Source of the DNA: Beijerinckiaceae bacterium
GTDB taxonomy: Bacteria; Pseudomonadota; Alphaproteobacteria; Rhizobiales; Beijerinckiaceae
Length of the DNA stretch: 33,226 nt
Direction: 5' to 3'
NCBI GenBank assembly: GCA_947476075.1
Contig: CANJPM010000013.1
Coordinates: 1 to 33,226 of the forward strand
Shown here piece after piece: positions 19,210 to 28,200 of the stretch; positions within the stretch are counted from its first letter, which is position 1, and each line of letters opens with the position of its first letter. Both the position numbers and the translations under genes were made by a program. The notes under the pieces are model-generated. The model was given only the letters and a program-made list of their open reading frames with translations, was not told the DNA's origin and ran no database searches.

Positions 19210-19278
19210 GACCTACTTGTCTCACGTCCGGAGGGGAATTTGAAGCGGACTTGAAGTCGCGGGGGCATGATCTCCCTA

Positions 19279-20700
19279 TCACGCCATCGGCAGCTGCAGC
19301 ACAGCTTTCAGGCCGCCCATGTCGCTTTCTTCCAATGTGAGTCCGCCGCCGTAGATTTTCGCCAAATCAGCCACAATGGAGAGGCCCAATCCAGAGCCGG
19401 GCTTGGTCTCATCGAGCCGCTTTCCGCGCGCGAGCGCATCGTTTCGCTTTTCTGTTGGCAGACCGATTCCGTCATCTTCCACAATGATGGAAAGGAAGCC
19501 AGGGACTGCGGAACCGTTGGTCTCGTCGACCAGCGGCGCAGCAGACACCGCAACGCGCCCAGACGCCCATTTGCCTGAATTGTCGATCAAATTGCCTACC
19601 ATTTCCTCAAGATCCTGCCGCTCGCCGCGAAAGCGTAAACCGGCCGCGCATTGCAAATCAAAGAGAACGCCACGGTCCCTGTAAATCTTTTCAAAAGTGC
19701 GCACGAGGCCAGCCAGCGGCGGCTCCACCTCAGCAGCGGCGCCTATCATCGTGGAGCGAGCGGCGGCGCGAGCGCGATCAAGATAATAGGTCACCTGATC
19801 GCCCATCAGCGCCGCCTGCTCGCGCACTTTATCGGCGAGCGGCGAGGCGTGCGAATTGGCCTCCGAATTGGCTTCATTGACGATCACGCTCAGGGGCGTC
19901 TTGAGAGCATGGGCGAGATTGCCGACATGGGTGCGGGCGCGCTCCACCACTTCGCGGTTGGACGCGATCAGCAGGTTGAGCTCGCCAGCCAACGGCGCCA
20001 GATCCTGGGGAAAGGCGCCGTCGATTTTCTCGCTGTCGCCGCGCCGAATGGCGGCGACTTCATCCTGCAGGCGTCGCAGGGGCTGCAAGCCGTAGCGCAC
20101 CTGAAGCGCGGTCGCACCCACCAACGCAATCGCCAGCGTCAGGAAAGAGCCTGCAAGGGCGAGCATAAACCAGCGCGCCTGTTGATCGACATCCTCTGTG
20201 GAGGCCGCGACCTGCACAAGCCATTGGCCGTCGGAATCAACGTCGATCATGCGCTCCACGATGCGCAACCTGCGCTCATCAGGTCCGATGATGTAATCCT
20301 TGCGCAGGCCGGTCGGATCGGCGCGCACGCCGCGCTCGGCGAGCAAGGGCAGGCGCGCGGCGAAAAGGGACCGCGAGGCTTTAACGATCGGATTGGGCGC
20401 ATCGACGCGGGAAACTTGCCAGTACCAGCCAGACCGGGTGAGTTCGAATTGCGGCTCGCCGAGTTGACCTACGCCAGCTTCGTCCATGGCGACGTCTGCG
20501 ACCAGCGCGCGCAAGTAAACGCCAAGCCGCTCGTCAAACGCGCGCTCGGCCGCCGCACGATAAACGGCGGACAGGGAGACACCCGCGATCAAAAGAACAA
20601 GCGCGCTCCAGAAAGCGGCCGACAGAAAAAGCCGCTGGGAGATCGAGCGTTCTTTGCCCAGAAGCAAGCCGCCCACAGACAACCAGCCTGCACGGCCCAT
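19279..20700 (-). CDS. sensor histidine kinase (PhoQ/FeuQ-like)
   Basis: HVGNLAHALKTPLSVIVNEANSE H-box, GSGLGLSIVADL G2 box; ATG 20700 lies directly after the response regulator stop. Confidence 0.9.
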   Translation of the reverse strand: MGRAGWLSVGGLLLGKERSISQRLFLSAAFWSALVLLIAGVSLSAVYRAAAERAFDERLGVYLRALVADVAMDEAGVGQLGEPQFELTRSGWYWQVSRVDAPNPIVKASRSLFAARLPLLAERGVRADPTGLRKDYIIGPDERRLRIVERMIDVDSDGQWLVQVAASTEDVDQQARWFMLALAGSFLTLAIALVGATALQVRYGLQPLRRLQDEVAAIRRGDSEKIDGAFPQDLAPLAGELNLLIASNREVVERARTHVGNLAHALKTPLSVIVNEANSEANSHASPLADKVREQAALMGDQVTYYLDRARAAARSTMIGAAAEVEPPLAGLVRTFEKIYRDRGVLFDLQCAAGLRFRGERQDLEEMVGNLIDNSGKWASGRVAVSAAPLVDETNGSAVPGFLSIIVEDDGIGLPTEKRNDALARGKRLDETKPGSGLGLSIVADLAKIYGGGLTLEESDMGGLKAVLQLPMA

Positions 20701-20701
20701 A

Positions 20702-21430
20702 TCAATGGCCAGAAGGAAGCGCAGAAGGCGAAGCCGCGCCAGGCGCCGCAACCAGATAGCCAAGGCCGCGGATCGTCTGGATTACGTCGACGCCGAGCTT
20801 CTTGCGCAAACGCCCTACGAACACTTCCACAGTGTTCGAATCACGATCAAAGTCCTGATCGTAGAGATGCTCAACCAGTTCGCTTCGCGACACGATGCGC
20901 CCCGAATGGTGCATCATATAGGACAGCAGGCGATATTCATGAGACGTAAGACGAATCGGATTGCCCTCGACCGACACCCGGCCGGAGCGCGTGTCCAGCC
21001 GCACCGGACCGCAGGAAAGCTCACTGGAGGCATGGCCCGCCGCGCGGCGCACAAGCGCCCGAAGACGCGCCAGCACCTCCTCCATGTGGAACGGCTTGGC
21101 GACGTAATCGTCCGCGCCGGCGTCAAAGCCCTGCACCTTATCGCTCCAGCGATCACGCGCGGTCAGCAGCAGAACCGGCGTCTTGCGACCAGCGCGACGC
21201 CATTCCTCCAGCACCGACAAGCCGTCCTTCTTTGGCAATCCGATATCGAGGACGATAGCGTCATAGGATTCCGTATCGCCAAGAAACCAGCCCTCTTCGC
21301 CGTCGGAGGCGGAATCGACCGCATAACCGGCCTGCTCCAGCGCGCTCACGATTTGGCGATTCAAATCCTTGTCGTCTTCCACCACAAGCAAGCGCAATGC
21401 ATCGTCTCCGCAATGGAGGCCCGCGCACAT
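20702..21430 (-). CDS. OmpR family response regulator (PhoP/FeuP-like)
   Basis: LRLLVVEDDKDLNRQIVSALEQAGY receiver; DSNTVEVFVGRLRKKLGVDVIQTIRGLGY. True start may be TTG at 21397. Confidence 0.92.
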   Translation of the reverse strand: MCAGLHCGDDALRLLVVEDDKDLNRQIVSALEQAGYAVDSASDGEEGWFLGDTESYDAIVLDIGLPKKDGLSVLEEWRRAGRKTPVLLLTARDRWSDKVQGFDAGADDYVAKPFHMEEVLARLRALVRRAAGHASSELSCGPVRLDTRSGRVSVEGNPIRLTSHEYRLLSYMMHHSGRIVSRSELVEHLYDQDFDRDSNTVEVFVGRLRKKLGVDVIQTIRGLGYLVAAPGAASPSALPSGH

Positions 21431-21741
21431 TAAGGCGCGGAAACCGCCTGAACCCCGTCTATCGCGTCAATGAAGACACGGACAACTTTGCCGTCACGTC
21501 GCAACAAAGCCATTTCATACACGAATCTATCGTTCCAGCGACAGAGGCGCGAACGCAAAGGCTCGGTTTGGCCCTTACGAGCCGCCGCCCGCAACGCCGC
21601 AAGCGGGTCAGCCAGCCGATGTTCCGCGACGGCGACCCGCGTCTCAGCTGCGTTCAGACAAACGCGCTTCGCCTCCTCGGCAAATGCCGCAGAAAAGACC
21701 GGGAGCATGAAAAGAAGGGCAAGCGCACGTAGGGAACACAT
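21430..21741 (-). CDS. small secreted PepSY-like protein
   Basis: Signal peptide MCSLRALALLFMLPVFSAAFA; C-terminal YEMALLRRDGKVVRVFIDAIDG; TAATG overlap with the response regulator. Confidence 0.7.
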   Translation of the reverse strand: MCSLRALALLFMLPVFSAAFAEEAKRVCLNAAETRVAVAEHRLADPLAALRAAARKGQTEPLRSRLCRWNDRFVYEMALLRRDGKVVRVFIDAIDGVQAVSAP

Positions 21742-21797
21742 TGTGTCACTTTAGCGGCAGAAGCCTGAACCGCGGGTGAACGCAGCCCAAAACTCGA

Positions 21798-22091
21798 TTA
21801 TTGGGAGCCCGCTTGCCGCCGCACATGCCCAGCAAGCGACCGGTGCCGGCTTGCACATCGGGCGAGAGCAAACCGATCCTGGCCCCAGATGCGAGCTGCC
21901 TCCCCCGCAGAAAGGCCCAGCTCATGCGTCGATTTGTTAAAGAGCTGTGGCCCCTCACAGGGCCGCAACAAAATATCAGGGGCGGGGCTGAACCCCGCGC
22001 CCGGCACGGCCGACGGCGGCGAGTGCGCGCACGAGCCCAGGCCCAACGCACACAGCGCCGTCATTACTGATACTTTCACGCGCCAGACCAT
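21798..22091 (-). CDS. Rz1-like outer-membrane spanin lipoprotein (candidate)
   Basis: MVWRVKVSVMTALCALGLGSCAHSPPSAVPGAG: lipoprotein-type signal ending GSC, Pro-rich start of mature region; AGGAGGG ribosome binding site before ATG 22091; overlaps the Rz-like ORF by 116 nt in another frame. Confidence 0.62.
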   Translation of the reverse strand: MVWRVKVSVMTALCALGLGSCAHSPPSAVPGAGFSPAPDILLRPCEGPQLFNKSTHELGLSAGEAARIWGQDRFALARCASRHRSLAGHVRRQAGSQ

Positions 22092-22344
22092 CCAGTCCCT
22101 CCTGCAATTGCTCCCGCTCGTCTTCGAGCGCGGCGATCTCGGCGTTCGTCTTAAGCAAAGCTGCATCGGCAGAAGCCCTCAGTGCGGCGATTTCCCTCGC
22201 GGCTTCAGCCACGGAAACAGCGCGGCCAAACGCTTCACCGCGGGCATATTCGTCATTCATCGCGCTGTGCAGCCAGACCGCCGAACCCAGGCACAAGCCG
22301 CATAGAACCAACGCAGATCCGCCTGCCGCCATCAGCCTGAACAC
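21976..22344 (-). CDS. Rz-like inner-membrane spanin (candidate)
   Basis: N-terminal TM anchor (AAGGSALVLCGLCLGSAVWL) followed by Ala/Glu-rich coiled-coil-like region (AEAAREIAALRASADAALLKTNAEIAALEDEREQLQEGL). Confidence 0.6.
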   Translation of the reverse strand: MFRLMAAGGSALVLCGLCLGSAVWLHSAMNDEYARGEAFGRAVSVAEAAREIAALRASADAALLKTNAEIAALEDEREQLQEGLDGLARESISNDGAVCVGPGLVRALAAVGRAGRGVQPRP

Positions 22345-22347
22345 AGC

Positions 22348-22572
22348 TCACCGCACCAGCGAGACGGCGCGAAACCGACCGACAATGGCGCTTACCCCGC
22401 CCAAAACAGCAGTCAAGGCTGCGCCCAAGGCCGCCATATCGCCAGCCTGCCAGGCCAACCAGGCGCCTGCTGCGGACGAGCCGATCACTGCGATGGAAGA
22501 CCAGATAGTCTGGGACGCCCAAAACGGTTTGGCGGATTCAAGTTCGCCGGCGACGGGAAATTCCATATTCAT
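22348..22572 (-). CDS. small holin-like membrane protein
   Basis: About 74 aa with two hydrophobic segments (TIWSSIAVIGSSAAGAWLAW; LGAALTAVLGGVSAIVG); AGGAG ribosome binding site before ATG 22572; adjacent to the spanin pair. Confidence 0.6.
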   Translation of the reverse strand: MNMEFPVAGELESAKPFWASQTIWSSIAVIGSSAAGAWLAWQAGDMAALGAALTAVLGGVSAIVGRFRAVSLVR

Positions 22573-22611
22573 AAACAATCTCCTTTAGTTACAAAAAAAT
22601 CAGACGGAAAT

Positions 22612-24207
22612 TTATCGCAGCACGCTGTTCGACAAACGTCCCGGATAATGACGAATGCGGCGCACATGACCGTTCAGGTAATGCCGCGCAGCCCCCGCAT
22701 TGGAGCCGATGGTCATCGCATCCGCCTGCAAAAGGCTGAGGACGCCAGCGCTTGAAACCACCGCCGCGCCATTCACTGATACGCCACCCTCACCCACCCC
22801 GTAGGCGACAGCGGTGCGCACAGCGCCACCAGAAGCAAAAGCGGATGGAAATGTCGGCGCAAAAACTCCAGCAGCGGTCCTCATGGACACATCCAAAGCG
22901 CCGGAAGCGCCACCTGTAATACTGACATCCGCCAGCGCCGCGTTTGCCGAATTTCGCAGGTTCAGGACGTCGCCGCGCTGAACGACGCTGAACCGGCTCG
23001 CCTCAACAAGAAACGACCCGGCGGCTGCGTTCAGCCAACTTGCTAAACTAGACTGGTTGAGACGAACGTCATCAGCGGCGCGGGCGCCCGGCACGCTCCA
23101 TGTCGGAATCCACGATGTGGCGAAGCCGCCCAATTCGCACTGGACAAAGTGAACTTCGCCAGAAATCGACAACGCCAGCGTTCCAGCGTTCGGCGTGAAC
23201 GTGAAAATTCTGCGCGCCGGATAGGCTCCAAGACCAGGGACGCTCGCAACCACAGCACCGGAGAGCGTGATCGTTCCTGCTCCATAAAACGAAAATGTAT
23301 GAGGCTGCGCGACGACCGGGATGGATTGCGACAACGGTTTTTGACTGCGAAGGATCAGATTTGTCCGCGCCTCCTCCACCAACAATCCTCTGGGCGCGCC
23401 AGTCGCCGGAGCATGATCAAGGCGCGGCCCATAAAACGGGACTGCATTGGCGCGTACATAAGGGCGAACTGAAGTTTCGTCTCCGATCAATTCAAGCTGG
23501 CCGCCCCAAACCGCAAGTTTCATCCCAACGCCTGCGTAGGATGGACTTCCATGCAGCATTGCGCCGCTTGCATCGCTTGGACGATCGGACGCCGCCACGA
23601 TGAAGAACAGGAACGAAACCCCAGATAAAACCTTGAAACACAGCGATATCCGAAACCAACCGCCCCCGACGCCCTCTATGGCGCTGGACACGACAGGCGC
23701 GCCGCTGGCAAAAGCCTTGGTCTGCGTCAGAGCGCCGGTCTGGAGATCGACGATGATAAAGCCGCCACAGGTGTAACCTTGCGAGGTAACAAGAAATTGA
23801 ACGAAGCGACGTCCAAAATCCTTGACGAAGATAGACCCGGCATAGGTGCCATCGCCTGGAACCGACTGCGCCTGATAAATAATGTGGCGGCCGCTTGAGG
23901 CGCCATCGTCGATCAGGTCAGCTGCACTGGAGCCATCAGGAGCGGTCGCCGCATTGGCGCTCGATCCCGAACCGAAAGCAGAAATGTTCTCACGCATCCA
24001 AGAAAGCTCAAACTGCTCGCTGTGGACGCACAGATTATGAGGCGAGATCGACAAGCGCCCAGCGCCGTCAATACGGGACGCCAGAGAGGCTCGCGCATAC
24101 GTCAGGCGCGGATCAATCTGACCAGACAAGAAATCAAGATCTAACGCAGCGGCAGGGACCAACGATCCGCCAGCCCCGAGTCCTCGCAAGTGGCCAAGCG
24201 CTATCAT
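22612..24207 (-). CDS. phage/GTA spike or fiber-like protein with LamG/carbohydrate-binding-like C-terminus
   Basis: TYARASLASRIDGAGRL...RTNLILRSQ and C-terminal HVRRIRHYPGRLSNS typical of phage spike-fiber proteins; ATGA overlap with the upstream DUF2793 gene. Confidence 0.7.
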   Translation of the reverse strand: MIALGHLRGLGAGGSLVPAAALDLDFLSGQIDPRLTYARASLASRIDGAGRLSISPHNLCVHSEQFELSWMRENISAFGSGSSANAATAPDGSSAADLIDDGASSGRHIIYQAQSVPGDGTYAGSIFVKDFGRRFVQFLVTSQGYTCGGFIIVDLQTGALTQTKAFASGAPVVSSAIEGVGGGWFRISLCFKVLSGVSFLFFIVAASDRPSDASGAMLHGSPSYAGVGMKLAVWGGQLELIGDETSVRPYVRANAVPFYGPRLDHAPATGAPRGLLVEEARTNLILRSQKPLSQSIPVVAQPHTFSFYGAGTITLSGAVVASVPGLGAYPARRIFTFTPNAGTLALSISGEVHFVQCELGGFATSWIPTWSVPGARAADDVRLNQSSLASWLNAAAGSFLVEASRFSVVQRGDVLNLRNSANAALADVSITGGASGALDVSMRTAAGVFAPTFPSAFASGGAVRTAVAYGVGEGGVSVNGAAVVSSAGVLSLLQADAMTIGSNAGAARHYLNGHVRRIRHYPGRLSNSVLR

Positions 24208-25232
24208 GCTACCAGCGCTCCCGCCAAAACAAGCGAGTCCGCAGCAATCGCGAGCAATGAAATTGTGGCGTGACGCCCGCCGCTTCTGAACGCATTCTCC
24301 ACCTGACCCAAGACAACGCCCGACGAGGCGGAAAACGTAACAACGCCGGCGCCGCCCTGAATGAGCGCACAAGAAAAGCCGACGCCAAGCCCAACGGGCA
24401 CGACGACGCTCACAGGCGAGGCAGACGTAAAGCAAATGATGCGGCCGTTATCGCCAGCATTTAATGTGCGTAAGGACGAAGCATCCGCAGATATAGCATC
24501 ACTCGTCAGACGAAAACTCTTGCCCGAGAAAACATCTGCCGAAAACCCTGCAGCCCCCGCACGCGCTCCATTGCTGAAAACGGCCGTTCCAGAGGCAGGA
24601 TCAATTTCAAGTCCATCGCGCCAGCTTGCGCCATCGGCTGAAACCTTGATCCGAAACTTGTCGTCGCCCATCAACCCCGTTTCGGCGCGGGCCGACCATG
24701 CTGTCTGATAGATCTGCGAAACGGTTCTGCTGACGACTTCCTTGTTAAGCGTCAATCGAAGATCGCCGTTTCCACCTTCGCTACCTGAACGCGCAGCGAA
24801 CAACATCGCATTTAATTTGGCGGCAAATGGGTTGGAGGCGTCGGCCGTCGTACCTACGCCCAATCTCTGCAAGTTCTGCAATTGCGCCAGCTTCGATTCA
24901 ATCGCCACCCAACCGCTCGCATCAAATACAAACAACGCGCTTTCGCTGGCCACCCAGGCGATCCACCCAATCTGCGGCGTCAAGAAGCGCCAACCAGCAG
25001 CATCCCAATAAGCAATCTGGTTCGTCCGCCCCGCAAAAATCCCCAACGCGCCGGAGCCAATAATATAACGCGCGCCTGAGCCAGGATTCCCCGGCGCTGA
25101 AAGCGTATTTCGTGACGCCACGGACAATTGCACGCAGGCGTCGAGTAAAGCGAGCGCATCATTATGCGTCACATGTTTCTGCGCCTGCGCCGCCTCGATA
25201 TAGGGCAACGCAAGATTTGCGGAATCGCTCAT
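24204..25232 (-). CDS. DUF2793 domain-containing GTA-associated protein
   Basis: N-terminus LALPYIEAAQAQKHVTHNDALALLDACVQLSV and GRTNQIAYWDAAGWRFLTPQIGWIAWV typical of DUF2793. Confidence 0.82.
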   Translation of the reverse strand: MSDSANLALPYIEAAQAQKHVTHNDALALLDACVQLSVASRNTLSAPGNPGSGARYIIGSGALGIFAGRTNQIAYWDAAGWRFLTPQIGWIAWVASESALFVFDASGWVAIESKLAQLQNLQRLGVGTTADASNPFAAKLNAMLFAARSGSEGGNGDLRLTLNKEVVSRTVSQIYQTAWSARAETGLMGDDKFRIKVSADGASWRDGLEIDPASGTAVFSNGARAGAAGFSADVFSGKSFRLTSDAISADASSLRTLNAGDNGRIICFTSASPVSVVVPVGLGVGFSCALIQGGAGVVTFSASSGVVLGQVENAFRSGGRHATISLLAIAADSLVLAGALVA

Positions 25233-25268
25233 GAATGAGCCTGTAATGTTAGCAATGCAATCTCTGCA

Positions 25269-28200
25269 TCAGGCGACGGAAACAATCGCCTCGCAGGCAA
25301 AACCGCGCCCCACGCTCGCGCTCATCTGAAAAATCCGCAGACTGATCTGGGTTTGCACAGAACCGAAATCCTCAAGCTCATGAGAACCTGAATAGAGCGC
25401 TTGCGGGCCGGCCACGCGCACGACGCGTTGCACGACGCCCTGCTTGAGAATCTCGATTTCATAAGCCTCAAGGTCTTCGCCAAGCGGCACGTCAACCGAC
25501 GTCCACCCATCTGAATCGATCCGGCCACGACGGATAAAGGCTATCTCAACACCGCCAGCAACGCGACGCGCGGAAGGGCGAACAGGCGCATAGGGCAAAA
25601 GCGCAAGAGCGCTCGCCTGCGCCCGAACCTCTACCGACGCCGGATCGCCATGCCCGCCAGACGCCGCAGCCACGCGATAGATCTGCGGCGCGCCAATCAA
25701 ACTAACGTCGGTTACAAGAGGAACCACGCCTGCATCAAGAAGGACAACAGGAGCGCCAGCGGGAATCACCTCGCCTGCGAGCCAATCCTCTCCACCAAGG
25801 CCACGAACAAGCTTGTTCAATCGCCATGTCCGTTCAGCGACGGGTTCCGCGAATACAAACGACAACGCCTCCCACCCTTTGGGCCCCTTGATCGCCAAAG
25901 CCGTGCGGCCAGCAAGCGCTTGCGATGGATCGACTGAGTTCAGCGTACCGCTCGCCAATCGCAAAAGCAGTGTGTTGGCGCGATCAAAGCGTGAGGTTAC
26001 GCCGACGCCAAGATCATCAAGCGTTTCGCCCATCGTAGCAGGTTGCTCGATGGATCGAAGATAAGCAAAACCGTCGCCCTCAGCACGCCACACCGCCATC
26101 GGCCCCGGCCACGGGTCCGAAAAAACAGCTATGTGCTGCAGGGCAAAACCATCAGGCCGCACAAATCCAAGATCAATAATGCGCACCAGCGGCGGCCCGG
26201 GCAAACGCAATCGCGGCGCGGCCGGAGCCGAAACATCGCGCGCAATGTGCTCAAAAGTCGACGGATAGATCGCCCGCGATTCAATCTCGCGCGTAAAACC
26301 GTCTGTGATCCGCTCAATCCGATAAAGACTCTCCGACCCCTTTTGCGGCAAGCGAACTAAATCGCCAACTTCCAGATCAAGCAATCCAGGGCGAACCGCA
26401 AAACTCGCCCGCTCACGCGCAGCCCAGATATCCTGAAGCCAAATATCGCAGCGACGCTGAGCTTGCGCGCGCGTGGTGACGATCGCGAATTCATTGGCGC
26501 TTTCGCGTCGAGACCGGGTATCAACACGTGTCGACGACGCGGTAGCCGTCCGGTAATCGCTTTCACCGTCAATGAACGTTACAGCCAACCGCATCGGAAT
26601 TTCGCTCTCTTGCGATCGTGTGAGCGTTACAAGCTCGCCACCTTCGCGTGGCGTCAAATCATCCAGCGAAAGATCAAGAGGAGCACCAGCAGCAATGCCG
26701 TCAAAGCGAATCTTGCCGCCTGATATCGCCGCATCAAACCCAAAAAATGCGGCCGCCTGCTCGATAGCTGCGCGAGGCGACATGGGACGCTCAAGCACGA
26801 AACCATCAATCATTGCATCGACGTTACTGACGCAATCTTCTGCAACGTGCAAACACAGCTCACGCAATAGCCGGTTCAACGAAACGCTGTCTATGCGCCC
26901 ATTCAACCAATGGCCGGTTCGCCATTGCGGGCCATCGCTCCAGGCGCCTTCCTGAGTGGGAAACGCTGGTGAGGGACGCGCATCCCAGGCCCAAACATAA
27001 ATTCTCTCAGGATCAACCATGCGTCCGCCATAGATCGGCGAGAACGGATTGGCCGCCTCTTCGAAGCCGGCCAAAGCCGGATCAAATCGCGACAGAATCG
27101 CTTCGAGCGTACGAGCCTGAATGAGATCGTCGCGAAATCCGCGCGAAAACCAGGGGGCGCCGGTTTCGGAGGATTTTGGATCAGGAAACACATGCGGCGC
27201 GTTGGCTCCACGATCAATCGCGGGGCAACCTATCTCAGTCAGCCAGATCGGTTTGCTGCGCGCAACCCATGGAGAGGGTTTCGAAAGATCGACGCCGTTC
27301 ACCCGTTCGACGTGCGCATTCGACCAGAAGCCAACGAGATCCTTTTGACGAAACGTCCACGGCTTGCCATAGGCGCCATCGCTAATCGGGGTCCGTGCTT
27401 GAGCGATGCGCGCTTGCCTATCGCTATAGTAAAAGTCGAACGCTTCGCCGGCGCCCAAGCGGCTGCGCAGATAATCGAGGTCATAAATAGAAGCCGCCGC
27501 ATGCGCATCGAGATGATCGCCGTCCCGCCAATCGCCAAGCGGCGCCCACAGATCAATGCCGATAGCGTCAATCGCCGGGCTCGCCCATAGCGCATCAAGG
27601 GGAAATCGAACTTCAGCGCCGCCATTCAGAACATGGGCGCCGTACTCAGTCCAGTCAGCAGCATAGGAAACCTTTACGCCGGGCCCAAGGATCGCCTTCA
27701 CGTCAGCCGCCAAAGCAACAAGCTCCTGAACCGCTGGATAAACGCCGGAGCTGGAGCGAATGCGGGTGAGCCCCACAAGCTCTGAACCGATCAGAAACGC
27801 GTCAACGCCGCCCGCATTGGCGCAGAGCTGTGCATAGTGAAGTATGAAGCGACGATACGACCATTCATAAAAACCGGGATTGCGTGCGCCGAAAAAACTG
27901 GCGACTTGCGAGCCAGCGATTGCGCTCGCGTCAACGCTTTGTGGCCTGCCCGGAGCCGGATCGCATGTTATACGCCCGCGCCAGGGGTAAGCCGGTTGAG
28001 AGCTTGCACCTGTCCAAGGGTCGACAAGGTTATTGTCTGCGGGGACGTCCATCATCACGAAAGGATAGAATGAAACTGCCAGCCCACGCGACTTGAGATC
28101 CGCTATCGCCGCAAGCACCGAAGCGTCAGAAGGCGTCCCGCCATAAGCCGGCCGACCATCGATACGAGTTGATTGAGCAACCGACGAACGTCCAAGCCCC

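Noticed and set aside
19651-20949. 432-aa + strand ORF opposite the histidine kinase
   Set aside because: Antisense to a clear histidine kinase, with Arg/Gln/His-rich composition and no recognisable motif.
21746-22051. Third overlapping minus-strand ORF (101 aa, Arg-rich) across the Rz1-like region
   Set aside because: Arg-rich, no signal peptide or ribosome binding site; the 21798-22091 frame has lipoprotein features and a strong ribosome binding site.
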